Source of the DNA: Vreelandella hamiltonii
GTDB taxonomy: Bacteria > Pseudomonadota > Gammaproteobacteria > Pseudomonadales > Halomonadaceae
Assembly (NCBI RefSeq): GCF_014651775.1
Contig: NZ_BMXN01000005.1
Location: forward strand, 62,001 to 126,000
Direction: 5' to 3'
DNA length: 64,000 nt
Shown here: one piece after another, positions 57,252 through 64,000 of the stretch
Layout of the letters: each line of letters opens with the position of its first letter
How positions within the stretch are numbered: position 1 is the stretch's first letter
Translations under genes and position numbers: made by a program
The notes under the pieces: model-generated
Databases searched by the model: none
What the model saw: the letters and a program-made list of their open reading frames with translations, nothing else
Told to the model about the DNA's origin: nothing

Positions 57252-57361
57252 ATGTCGGATAATCGGACATCGCCCACGCGGGCAAGGCCGGTTTGGCTTG
57301 AGTGAGGCCAGTTTGGCCTAAGTCAGGGCAACATGCCCTAAGTCGGGTAACGCCTAAATGG
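57252..57361. repeat. Short degenerate 20-bp repeats inside the element's left end
   Basis: Three consecutive 20-base units (57286-57305, 57306-57325, 57326-57345) and a shorter degenerate one (57346-57361) share the pattern GG-C....GGC/GCC-TAAGT. Units 2 and 3 also have internal GGC/GCC-type dyads (GGCCAGTTTGGCC, AGGGCAACATGCCCT). Just left of them GATGTC (57251) and GACATC (57266) form another dyad. They could be arm-type recombinase/excisionase sites or packaging-related. Bases 57144-57444 hold no convincing gene. Confidence 0.55.
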
Positions 57362-57444
57362 TGTTCAGGGGTTAGCACCCGCCAGGGTTCCGAACTGCAT
57401 AAATGTGACTTCCTGCAGGAATTACGCTTTTTCAATGGGTTAGA

Positions 57445-57471
57445 TAAAAGGTGCAGTTTCCCCACCTTTTA
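57445..57471 (-). terminator. Terminator of the capsid-packaging operon
   Basis: TAAAAGGTG (57445-57453) pairs with CACCTTTTA (57463-57471) around a nine-base loop, 30 bases after the last gene of the minus-strand operon. On that strand the stem ends in TTTTATC. A second short GC hairpin lies at 57474-57495. Confidence 0.65.
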
Positions 57472-57501
57472 AGCGATGCGAACATAAGCGCATCGGTAGC
57501 C

Positions 57502-57744
57502 TTACCACTTGCCGCGGTAACGCTCGAACTTATTAGGCGGGCAGCCTGGGGCCAAGTCGTCGTCGATTGCCTCCTCTAACGCTTCAAGGCGCTGGTGCAA
57601 TCTCTCAATAGCCTGGGCATCCTGCTTACGCATTGCCCACACCAAGCGACGGTTTAAGCGTTCGCGCTCCTCCTCTAGACGGTCGGCACGATATTCACCG
57701 GCGGGTCGCTCGCTCCATGCAAACTCGCTTTTCAGGTCGCCCAT
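57502..57744 (-). CDS. Small helical protein at the end of the capsid-packaging operon
   Basis: The 80-residue product is highly charged and mostly helical, with an Arg/Glu-rich coiled-coil stretch (about 20-62). No family is recognised. Its start overlaps the connector stop (TAATG), so it is coupled to it. By position it might be a head-completion, head-size or connector accessory protein; that is inference. Confidence 0.65.
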   Translation of the reverse strand: MGDLKSEFAWSERPAGEYRADRLEEERERLNRRLVWAMRKQDAQAIERLHQRLEALEEAIDDDLAPGCPPNKFERYRGKW

Positions 57745-58034
57745 TAGAAAACCTCGTTAGACCGGTACGAGTTTAGCAAAAGTTGGAAGGTGGGGTTTTG
57801 CTGGTAGCTACCTACTCCCACGCTTTGGCGCTCTCTGTTCTCGAATAGATCGGCCACCAGTAGCAGCACAGCAGCACGCACAGGCGCGGGCATCGGTTCA
57901 GGTAGGTCATCGCCTAGGTACTCGCTCACGTAGCCCACAGCGGCCTCAATTAAGCCGGTAATCAAGCCGTCTTCGGCGTCGTCTTCATCTATCAAGCGAA
58001 GATGGGCCTTTGCTTCTTCAAGTGAAACGCTCAT
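57744..58034 (-). CDS. Phage head-tail connector protein (HK97 gp6-like)
   Basis: The 96-residue product fits the gp6-like head-tail connector family: SLEEAKAHLRLIDEDDAEDGLITGLI followed by AVLLLVADLFENRE, split here to stay short. Such proteins form a ring under the portal to which a tail joins. Its start overlaps the terL stop by four bases (ATGA). It is the only connector-type gene seen and is not followed by tail genes. Confidence 0.85.
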   Translation of the reverse strand: MSVSLEEAKAHLRLIDEDDAEDGLITGLIEAAVGYVSEYLGDDLPEPMPAPVRAAVLLLVADLFENRERQSVGVGSYQQNPTFQLLLNSYRSNEVF

Positions 58035-59527
58035 ACGAATAAAACCTCTGTTTCAATGGTGGCGGGTTCTTCGGCTGACTGGGCGGCCCCCATGGCCATC
58101 GCCAAGGCTTGAATGCCGTCAATGCGTCCAGTACGGCGGGATTTGTCTAGCTTGCGAGCGCCAGCAGGATCCGTTACAGCGACCGCATTGGCGGCGCACA
58201 TAGTCAAAACAGGGTGGTTGCCGTGGGCTATGCGTCCGTTCAGCAACTCGGCTTCAAGTGCGTCAAGTGCTGGGGCCATATCGCGGAAGCCTTGCCCGTG
58301 GGGTACCAGCGGCAACTCTATGCCAAGGCGGTCTAGCTCTTTCTTGAAGATGTCGATGCGCCAGCGGTCAAAGGCCAGGGCGTGAAGGTCTACGTCTTGC
58401 AGTATGTCGCCTAGGTCAGCGGCTACCGCCTCATAGTCCACGGTTGCGCCTGGGGTAGTACGCAGGAAGCCATCACGCGCCCACACGTCATAGGGGGCAC
58501 GGTCTTTTTTAGCTCGGTCGAAAATGCCTTGCTCTGGCGTCCAAAAGTAGATTTGAACCTGCCATACGCCCTCGACCTTGCCCACTAGCGCCAGGGCGGT
58601 TAAGTCGGTACGGGCTGACAGATCAAGCCCACCAAACACCGGCCCATCAAACGGCAGCGGCGCGGCTGCACAGTCTGCCCATACGTCTGGGCTAATGAAG
58701 GGGCTGTCTAGGCTGACACGCTGGTTAAGTAGCAGGTTGCGGGCACTGTTGGACATGCTCGGCATACGCTCGGCCTGGGCCATCTGCTCTCGCATATCGT
58801 CCTCACTTCGGAAGATGCCCAACGCAGGGTTAGCGGCGCGCCATGCTTCAACGTCCATCAGATCGCAGTCAGCGGGCGCGGTGTACAAGTGGCAAACAGT
58901 ACGCGGGTCTTTCGACCTTAGGGCGTCGTCTATCCACTCGCTTAGCAAGTCGGCATCGTTGGCGGCCTGGGTGCTGATCGTGATTATTAGCGGGTTTTCG
59001 TGTGCGCCTTGGCTGGTGGTGATCGCGTCCACAAAGTCAGATTGCGGCCCACGTACCTGCCCCACTTCGTCCAGTATGGCCAGCACGGGGCTAAGACCGT
59101 GGGCGGTTTTGCCATCGGCTGCCAGCGCCTTAAACTCAGTGTTCATTGTCAGACCAATAAGCCGCTTGCCGCTGGGCACAATGCGCACGATCTTGGAAAG
59201 CTCGGGAGACATCTGCACCATCTTTGAAGCCAGGTTAAACACCAGCGCGGCTTGGTCGCGGCTCATGGCGCCGCTAACTAGCTGGCTGTTTTGCTTCACC
59301 TCTGGGCCTACCAAGTGCGCCAGCAGTAGCGCGGCGATAAGGCCGGTTTTGCCGTTCTTGCGGCCCACGGACAGAATAGCGCGGCGGGTACCGGCGGGGT
59401 TGTCGTAAACGTCGATGATGAATTGCTTTTGAAACTTAGCCAGCACCATCGGCTTACCCACGCCAGCGCCCTCAGGCGTTACACAATAGCGCTCGATGAA
59501 TTTGATAATGCGTTCGGCTCGGGTCAT
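58031..59527 (-). CDS. Phage terminase large subunit
   Basis: TerL is the ATP-driven DNA packaging motor and nuclease. The 498-residue product has Walker A GRKNGKT (55-61), Walker B LAILDEVGQ (Asp153, Glu154), and RuvC-like nuclease acidic residues (Asp302 in GGLDLSARTD, Asp in LAFDRWRID, and Asp in GRIDGIQALAMA). Its length is near full for the family, and no frameshift is seen. It overlaps terS by four bases (ATGA). Confidence 0.95.
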   Translation of the reverse strand: MTRAERIIKFIERYCVTPEGAGVGKPMVLAKFQKQFIIDVYDNPAGTRRAILSVGRKNGKTGLIAALLLAHLVGPEVKQNSQLVSGAMSRDQAALVFNLASKMVQMSPELSKIVRIVPSGKRLIGLTMNTEFKALAADGKTAHGLSPVLAILDEVGQVRGPQSDFVDAITTSQGAHENPLIITISTQAANDADLLSEWIDDALRSKDPRTVCHLYTAPADCDLMDVEAWRAANPALGIFRSEDDMREQMAQAERMPSMSNSARNLLLNQRVSLDSPFISPDVWADCAAAPLPFDGPVFGGLDLSARTDLTALALVGKVEGVWQVQIYFWTPEQGIFDRAKKDRAPYDVWARDGFLRTTPGATVDYEAVAADLGDILQDVDLHALAFDRWRIDIFKKELDRLGIELPLVPHGQGFRDMAPALDALEAELLNGRIAHGNHPVLTMCAANAVAVTDPAGARKLDKSRRTGRIDGIQALAMAMGAAQSAEEPATIETEVLFV

Positions 59528-59985
59528 TGCAGTGTTCTCGGTATCAAGCCGTCGTCATCGTCAACGCCTTGGCGCGCATCGCGTTCTAGTGCGGCGCTCT
59601 TGTTGATGTCTTGCGACTTGCCCACCACGCTGATCGTGTCGATCTTTAGCTGCCGTGCCATGGCCAGGGCGCGGCGGCTCATCTTATCCAGCAGCGTACA
59701 AGCGGGGTTGACCTGGTCGCCCAAGATCATGCCTTGCTGGTCGATCAACTCCTCTAGCTGGGCTATGTCGCCATAGGTGCGGGCAAGCTGGCCAGCCAAG
59801 ATAAGGTCGGCATCCGTCCACGTATCACGCGCCCTAGCGGTCACAATGGCAGCCCACACGGGCCGGTCACTATCACGCAGGCGAACACAAGCCGGAGGCG
59901 CTATTGGCTCCATGGCGGCGGCCTGTGCGGCGGCTATGGCCGCTTTGGCGCTGTCAGATCGGTGGCGGCGGGCGGTTGTTTTCAT
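59524..59985 (-). CDS. Phage terminase small subunit (P27-like)
   Basis: TerS recognises the packaging site and directs TerL. The 153-residue product matches the P27 family: RPVWAAIVTARARDTWTDADLILAGQLART (split) with the typical middle helix region LEELIDQQGMI. The C-terminal part is DNA-binding-like and basic to acidic. It starts just after the HNH gene, 63 bases apart. Confidence 0.85.
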   Translation of the reverse strand: MKTTARRHRSDSAKAAIAAAQAAAMEPIAPPACVRLRDSDRPVWAAIVTARARDTWTDADLILAGQLARTYGDIAQLEELIDQQGMILGDQVNPACTLLDKMSRRALAMARQLKIDTISVVGKSQDINKSAALERDARQGVDDDDGLIPRTLQ

Positions 59986-60048
59986 GGCAGTTAGCGATAA
60001 AAAAGAGGTTGGGTGGCGGTGTCTGCCGCCGCGGTTCCTCGTGATTTT

Positions 60049-60360
60049 TCAGCGGTTCCAATGGTGGTTTGGGTCAATGGGTCGGCCACTGGTGTCGCAT
60101 CCCACCTGCACCAACTCCCCGCCGTTCATCTCGGCGCGGGTCTTCTGGCTGTGGCACGGGTGGCACAATGGCTGCAAGTTCTCGCGGCGGTTGTCGTCTG
60201 AGTAGTCGCCTTCACCGTTGATAATGTGGTCAACATCGGTGGCAGGCTCCACCCGCCCAAGCGCTGCGCACTGCCTACAAAGCGGCTCCTCGGCTAGCAC
60301 CTGGGCACGCAGGCGCGCCCACGCGGCGCTATTAAGGGGTAGGTGCCTTAGCTTCTTCAT
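60049..60360 (-). CDS. HNH endonuclease
   Basis: The 103-residue product is an HNH nuclease with the zinc-knuckle CxxC (CRQC), the catalytic DVDHI motif, an Asn in RRENLQPLC and the CHPCHSQKT zinc pair. In HK97-type phages such a nuclease lies next to terS and is needed for cos cleavage with terminase. Here it is placed right before terS on the transcript, overlapping the portal stop by 29 bases. Confidence 0.92.
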   Translation of the reverse strand: MKKLRHLPLNSAAWARLRAQVLAEEPLCRQCAALGRVEPATDVDHIINGEGDYSDDNRRENLQPLCHPCHSQKTRAEMNGGELVQVGCDTSGRPIDPNHHWNR

Positions 60361-61492
60361 CGTCTATGCCTTCGATGCTGGGCAGGTTCTCCAGGCGGCG
60401 CACCTCACTACGGCGCATCCATCCATCACTGATAGAGCGCTCGTAGAACTGGGCCCGCTTCAAGCTATCGCCACGCAATAGCCCTTCAACGTTATGCTCT
60501 GCGTAGAAGGTGGCGGGGTCGTTGATTAGGGCGCGGTTGATTGCCTGCTCCCACATCACCAAGTGACGGCGTAAGGTATGGGTCACAAAGTACCGGCCAA
60601 GCTCTACCGCGTTGGAGTAGTTGGCCTCTCTCAGATCGCCAATAAGCACGGGCGGGACACGGAATAGGCGGGCCACCTCCTCCACGCTCATACGGCGGGC
60701 TTCTATCCACTCGGCGTCTTCAAGCGTCATGCTGACCGTCTTGAACTCGGCACCGGCAGGTAAAACAGCAGTCTTGCCGTGGTTACTCACACCACTCTGA
60801 CCAGCGGCCCAACTGTCGCGTATTTGCGCGGCCTGCTCTTTGGTGGTGGTGGGCTGCGTCTGAATAACGCCTGATAGCTTGGTACCCTGGGCAAACATAC
60901 GTTCCCCGTGGGTGCGCTCTGCTAGCGCTAGCCCTACCGTGTCGCGGCACACCTCAATAGGCGTTCGGCCCATCAGGCCGTCATCACTGTGGTAACGCAG
61001 GTGAAGCACCTCAGACGCTAGCAGGCGGCGGCGCTTACCGTGCCGGTCTGTCACCTCATACACCAGCTTATCGTCTAGGGTGATAAGCACGTTCACACTG
61101 TCAGGGTGAAGCGCCTTCAAGCTGTCGATGCGTCCGGCAGCGTTCCACTTGATCTCGGCATAAGCATTGCCACGCAACAGAACGTGCCGTTGCAGCATTT
61201 CCCGAAACTCTAGCGCGGTCTGCTGTTCGTTTGGCTCTGAGTGCAACAGTTTGAACAGCGGATGGGTTCGGGCCTTCTCGCGCCCATCCTCAGTGCGGCG
61301 GTAGATGTCTAGCGGTAGGCTGGCCACACTCTCAGAAATAGCCGCCACGGCAGCATAAACGGCGCTGATACCTTCGGCACTCTTGGGGTTCACCGCCACG
61401 CCTGCCACGTCTTGCGCAGCGGTGAAGCGGTTCCAGTAGGTGTCGTAGGCATCGGCGGCGCGCTTCTCAAATAGGCGCTTGATTAACTTCAC
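60332..61492 (-). CDS. Phage portal protein (HK97 family)
   Basis: The portal ring is the DNA entrance of the head. The 386-residue product has the family stretches ISAVYAAVAAISESVASLPL, LRGNAYAEI and the FRVPPVLIGDL region. I choose GTG 61492 because GGAGG lies seven bases upstream; it overlaps the protease stop (GTGA). Length is normal for HK97-type portals. Confidence 0.93.
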   Translation of the reverse strand: MKLIKRLFEKRAADAYDTYWNRFTAAQDVAGVAVNPKSAEGISAVYAAVAAISESVASLPLDIYRRTEDGREKARTHPLFKLLHSEPNEQQTALEFREMLQRHVLLRGNAYAEIKWNAAGRIDSLKALHPDSVNVLITLDDKLVYEVTDRHGKRRRLLASEVLHLRYHSDDGLMGRTPIEVCRDTVGLALAERTHGERMFAQGTKLSGVIQTQPTTTKEQAAQIRDSWAAGQSGVSNHGKTAVLPAGAEFKTVSMTLEDAEWIEARRMSVEEVARLFRVPPVLIGDLREANYSNAVELGRYFVTHTLRRHLVMWEQAINRALINDPATFYAEHNVEGLLRGDSLKRAQFYERSISDGWMRRSEVRRLENLPSIEGIDDEEAKAPTP

Positions 61493-62010
61493 TGGCAAGC
61501 CTCCACGTATAGGCGGGCAAGTCGGATGCCTAAGGGCTGGCTGGCGCGCACCTGTACGCTGGTCGTGTCGTAGGCGGGTGACGCGGTTATGGTGACTTCA
61601 ATCAAGTCCACGTCTGTCAGCTCGCGCACGGCGCGGCCTTCACGCTCTGACCACGCATCGCTCACCGGCAGGAAGCCAAACGAACAGCCAGCCACGTCGC
61701 CACGCTCCACCAAGTGGGCCAAGTCGCGGCCCAAGGTGGTGTCGGGTAGGTCGATCTCGAAGGCCAGCCCCACGGCATCCTCAGTTAGCCGCAACGTACC
61801 AGCGCCCAACCGTCCCAGCAGTGCGCGGCCATCATGCTCGTAAATAGCGCGGATGTTTTGGGCGCCGGTACCGGCGAGCGTGCGGGTAAACGCGCCAGCA
61901 CGTACCACCTCGACAAACTCCCCTAGATCGGTGGGTTCATCGAAGCGGGCAACGTAGCCGGTCAGCTTGCGGCCCTTGGGCTTCAATTCAGTGCTAGCAC
62001 GGCGCTCCAT
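61489..62010 (-). CDS. HK97-family prohead protease
   Basis: The protease cuts the scaffold part off the capsid protein during maturation. The 173-residue product has the fold of the U35/S78 family with catalytic His59 (AIYEHDG) and Ser110 (GCSFGF), plus the FEIDLPDT strand and the LIEVTITASPAYD end. It begins three bases from the capsid gene stop and overlaps the portal start. Confidence 0.93.
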   Translation of the reverse strand: MERRASTELKPKGRKLTGYVARFDEPTDLGEFVEVVRAGAFTRTLAGTGAQNIRAIYEHDGRALLGRLGAGTLRLTEDAVGLAFEIDLPDTTLGRDLAHLVERGDVAGCSFGFLPVSDAWSEREGRAVRELTDVDLIEVTITASPAYDTTSVQVRASQPLGIRLARLYVEACQ

Positions 62011-62012
62011 GG

Positions 62013-63230
62013 TTATTCGCCTGGGGTTGCAACGACAAAGCCTTGCGGATGGCGAAGCGCCACATCACAAGTGGCCATAGCGCGAACCTGAACACCGCCA
62101 CGGCTATAAGCCGGTTCAGCGTAGGGGTTCACCAAGATGTCGATCTCTGACCAGATACCTAGCAGCACTTGCGAGAAGTCGCCAAACAGCAGCGTACTAG
62201 CGGGCATCTGATTAGTAGACCAGTAGGGCTTATCATCCATCATGCCGTTTTGCAGCAGGAAGCCAGAACCGGAACCGGCGACCTTCTCAGTGCTGCCAAG
62301 GGTGGTCTTCACGCCTGGGGCTGATAGCCAAGCCGCGCCTTCCAGGTTTTCAAGCTCTAGCATTTCGGATAGACCAAGCACACCGGCCCAAGTGGTGGGA
62401 ATGTCGGCGGTTTGGATGCCAGCGGCCCCGATAATGCCTTGCGGCTCACCAGCAGCACCGGAACCGTTCAAGATCGCGCTATCAATCTGTTGGGCAATCA
62501 AGGCGGACAGATCGCCACGAACTAGCTGCTCGATGTCTGGGCTAGATTGCTGGATAAGCTGGCGGCTCATTTCGGTTTTGCCGCCTACGTGCTTAGGTGA
62601 CAGCTTCACCTCGCCAAAGCTCATTTCGCCTTCTGGCACGGCTCCACCTTCTGTCACCCAACCGGTAGCAAGGCCGCTGCCGTACTTCGGAATGCTCACG
62701 TCACCCGATAAGCCAGACAGAATACGGATACCAAGACGGCGAGCCAGTAAGCGGTTGCGCAGCGCGTCAATGTACTGGTCTTGGCGGTGGTCAATTGGGG
62801 TGATCTCGCCAGCGGTGCCGGTCGTGTTGGCCCGTGTCTCTAGCGCAGCCATTGGCACGAATGCGCCTTGTGCCTTGCGACCGCTGCGGCGCTCGGCCTC
62901 CTGGGCGTATTCAGCTTCTACACCGTCCAGGCTGCGGCCTTCCATCTGAGCGCGCATTACCTTCATCACGCTTACCTGACGCGCCAGCTTGTTGAAGTCT
63001 GCGCCAGCATCACCGGTTACGGGTGCGGCAACGCTGCGGCGCTCGGCTTCGGCTAAATACTCTGCTCGGTCAACCTGACCGGCCAGGGCGCGCTCCTCTG
63101 CTTTGAGCGTCTCAAACTGCTTAGCTTCATCGGCTGACAGATCGCGGCCTTCATCGGCGGCTTTGTCGATCATGCCCTTCATTTGCGCAACTTTGGCGCT
63201 TCGCTGCTCACGTAGTGCTGACACTTTCAT
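62013..63230 (-). CDS. HK97-fold major capsid protein
   Basis: The 405-residue product has an N-terminal helical scaffold (delta) domain (about 1-105, MKVSALREQRSAKVAQMKGM onward) and an HK97-fold core with P-domain stretches such as GWVTEGGAVPEGEMSFGEVKL (split) and the LLFGDFSQVLLGI region. I choose ATG 63230 with AAGG upstream. It is the first gene of the morphogenesis operon, which is the reverse of the usual phage order in which the terminase genes come first. Confidence 0.95.
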   Translation of the reverse strand: MKVSALREQRSAKVAQMKGMIDKAADEGRDLSADEAKQFETLKAEERALAGQVDRAEYLAEAERRSVAAPVTGDAGADFNKLARQVSVMKVMRAQMEGRSLDGVEAEYAQEAERRSGRKAQGAFVPMAALETRANTTGTAGEITPIDHRQDQYIDALRNRLLARRLGIRILSGLSGDVSIPKYGSGLATGWVTEGGAVPEGEMSFGEVKLSPKHVGGKTEMSRQLIQQSSPDIEQLVRGDLSALIAQQIDSAILNGSGAAGEPQGIIGAAGIQTADIPTTWAGVLGLSEMLELENLEGAAWLSAPGVKTTLGSTEKVAGSGSGFLLQNGMMDDKPYWSTNQMPASTLLFGDFSQVLLGIWSEIDILVNPYAEPAYSRGGVQVRAMATCDVALRHPQGFVVATPGE

Positions 63231-63292
63231 TTTCGTTACCTTGTCGGTTGGTCGTCTGGTGGTGTCGCTATAACACCTAGCCCATAAATGCA

Positions 63293-63304
63293 ATGTTATA
63301 ACAT
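63293..63304. promoter_or_regulatory. 12-bp palindrome in the capsid operon leader
   Basis: ATGTTATAACAT is a perfect palindrome about 63 bases upstream of the capsid start. A TTGTAA box lies further upstream at 63335-63340 on the minus strand but no good -10 stands at the usual distance, so the promoter is uncertain. The palindrome is an operator candidate. Confidence 0.45.
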
Positions 63305-63440
63305 AACTGTTTATATCGCCATTACTGTGATTGCTTACAAGGTGGGCGCTTATTGCTCACGCCTTGGCTTCTCTCTCTGTGCCGCTCTCTCTGTTGTGTT
63401 CCCTGCCAAAAGCCCCCTAACGTGGTAACTCTAGAAGGGT

Positions 63441-63600
63441 GTTCAATTATTGAACCCGGTAAAAATCGAAATGACGGGGTAAGGGTTCAATTTTTAGCCC
63501 CTTATTTGGAGCAAAACGCCCGCTATATGAATAAGGGTTCAATTTTTAGCCCTATGAGGTTCAATTTTTGAACGCGGTTAAAATCGAATAGCTGTTCAAT
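63441..63600. repeat. Iteron-like GTTCAA repeats
   Basis: GTTCAA occurs five times within 160 bases (63441, 63485, 63537, 63559, 63594). Two are longer identical copies (GTTCAATTTTTAGCCC at 63485-63500 and 63537-63552). Two are dyads with core GTTCAA-N3-TTGAAC (63441-63455 and 63559-63573), each followed by a similar tail (CGGTAAAAATCGAA and CGGTTAAAATCGAA). The region is AT-rich. It may be a replication origin or an operator array. The rest of 63231-63645 holds no gene. Confidence 0.75.
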
Positions 63601-63613
63601 AACCACGGCTAAA

Positions 63614-63643
63614 GCAAAAAAAATCCCACCGCGTGGTGGGATT
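63614..63643 (-). terminator. Terminator of the helix-turn-helix gene
   Basis: AATCCCACC (63622-63630) pairs with GGTGGGATT (63635-63643) across GCGT. On the minus strand a run of eight T bases follows, so it ends the leftward helix-turn-helix transcript just before the iteron-like region. Confidence 0.9.
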
Positions 63644-63645
63644 CC

Positions 63646-64000
63646 TTAGCCTCTAGACAGCTTGCGCCTGGGAATGATGCTAGGCGGCATTTCCAGGTCT
63701 TTGCCTGGGCAATCGTCTATGGTCTGCCATGTTAAGGCAAACAGCGCACAGCGGGCACCTTCTCTGCCGTGCCGGTTCTCTCTAGTCTTAACGATCAACT
63801 CGCGGTCTTGTAGCTCGCGTAACGCCTTGGCTAACGTCGCCTTGGCCATACCTCCCCAGTCTTCCATCATTGAATGGGTGGCGGACAGATCGCCATTGTT
63901 GCGCCCGTTGTATTGGCTTCCCAGCACCATAAGAACCTTCAAGGCTGACGGTGAAAGCTCCCTAAAGTCGCGCTGTTCCATCAGCAGTTTGGGCAGTGCG
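63646..64000 (-). CDS. Helix-turn-helix replication/regulatory-type protein (5' end outside window)
   Basis: The visible 118 residues include ALPKLLMEQRDF before the first internal Met, and the frame runs off the right edge, so the N-terminus is outside. The segment LSPSALKVLMVLGSQYNGRNNGDL and the winged-helix ATLAKALRELQDRELIVKTR match a family of phage and satellite helix-turn-helix proteins with an opening around aLPhxL. It may be a replication initiator or a regulator of the element. The gene ends with its own strong terminator. Confidence 0.75.
   Translation of the reverse strand, partial: ALPKLLMEQRDFRELSPSALKVLMVLGSQYNGRNNGDLSATHSMMEDWGGMAKATLAKALRELQDRELIVKTRENRHGREGARCALFALTWQTIDDCPGKDLEMPPSIIPRRKLSRG

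Noticed and set aside
57121-57465. A 114-codon minus-strand frame at the satellite's left end
   Set aside because: It runs through the tRNA-like boundary, phased repeats and a terminator, has no good ribosome-binding site and shows low-complexity repeats in its translation.
63353-63571. A 72-codon plus-strand frame over the iteron-like region
   Set aside because: Its sequence is explained by AT-rich repeats, and it lacks a ribosome-binding site and any family pattern.
57130-64000. Ordinary complete prophage
   Set aside because: The connector gene and one small gene are followed directly by a terminator and the apparent boundary, leaving no room on this side for tail or lysis genes, and the capsid-to-terminase order is reversed. 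A decayed prophage is still possible but the head genes are all intact.

Overview
The window looks like a chromosome segment of a halophilic gammaproteobacterium, most likely Halomonas or a close relative. Supporting signs are a complete ectoine operon (ectABC), a betaine/carnitine-type BCCT transporter, a Tol-Pal cluster and other typical gammaproteobacterial blocks (tusDCBE, tamAB, ubiG-mupP), and high G+C. No rRNA, intact tRNA, insertion sequence or CRISPR array was found. The species is an inference; no search could be run.

Layout. 1-6.2 kb: end of ybgC, then tolQ-tolR-tolA-tolB-pal-cpoB (outer-membrane constriction and integrity) and yciK. 6.3-7.7 kb, minus strand: ubiG-mupP. 7.9-16.5 kb: a nucleotide-sugar-dehydrogenase-like protein lacking its catalytic cysteine, a membrane coiled-coil protein, tamA-tamB and msrA. 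16.5-19.3 kb: a small c-type cytochrome, beta-carbonic anhydrase and glutathione reductase. 19.5-21.9 kb: ectABC behind a near-consensus sigma-70 promoter. 22-26.2 kb: a lipoprotein, then a retropepsin-like / 7TM transglutaminase-like / ATP-grasp ligase cluster. 26.2-27.9 kb: zur-hisI-yidD and sufE. 27.9-30.4 kb: a divergent tyrosine recombinase / KfrA-type pair with strong operator-like dyads between. 30.5-38.2 kb: BCCT transporter (with an apparent ATC start), nfuA, metH and a MATE exporter. 38.4-40.6 kb: sulfite reductase hemoprotein with its DUF934 partner. 40.6-44.4 kb: smrA, a GGCT-fold protein, wrbA, DUF2069, cytochrome b561 and pdxH. 44.5-49.0 kb: a Pka/PatZ-type lysine acetyltransferase divergent from an HDAC-family deacetylase, then an HTH-cupin regulator. 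49-52.1 kb: tusDCBE, a BI-1 protein and a periplasmic dienelactone-hydrolase-like protein. 52.2-55.8 kb: a newly read 54-residue membrane protein, an aldo/keto reductase, a YheT-type hydrolase and small unknowns. 55.9-56.8 kb: an Abi_2/HEPN defence-type gene.

From about 57.13 kb to the right edge lies an integrated element. Its left boundary appears to be a tRNA 3' end (TCCCTCCGCCA on the minus strand) still followed by that tRNA's own terminator. All its visible genes are on the minus strand. In transcription order they are a partial helix-turn-helix protein, an iteron-like non-coding region, major capsid protein, prohead protease, portal, HNH nuclease, small and large terminase, one head-tail connector and an 80-residue protein, followed by a terminator and the boundary. 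There are no tail, baseplate, lysis or host-recognition genes between the connector and the boundary, and the capsid block precedes the terminase block, the reverse of HK97-type phages. This is the layout expected of a capsid-forming phage satellite (cf-PICI-like), which would make its own heads and borrow a helper's tails. It is the most interesting system here. Its integrase and replication genes, if present, lie beyond the window.

Together the host genes cover envelope maintenance (Tol-Pal, Tam, MupP, YidD), osmoadaptation (ectoine, BCCT, the ATP-grasp cluster), sulfur and redox metabolism (CysI, Tus, SufE, NfuA, GorA, MsrA, MetH) and possibly reversible lysine acetylation (Pka/HDAC pair).
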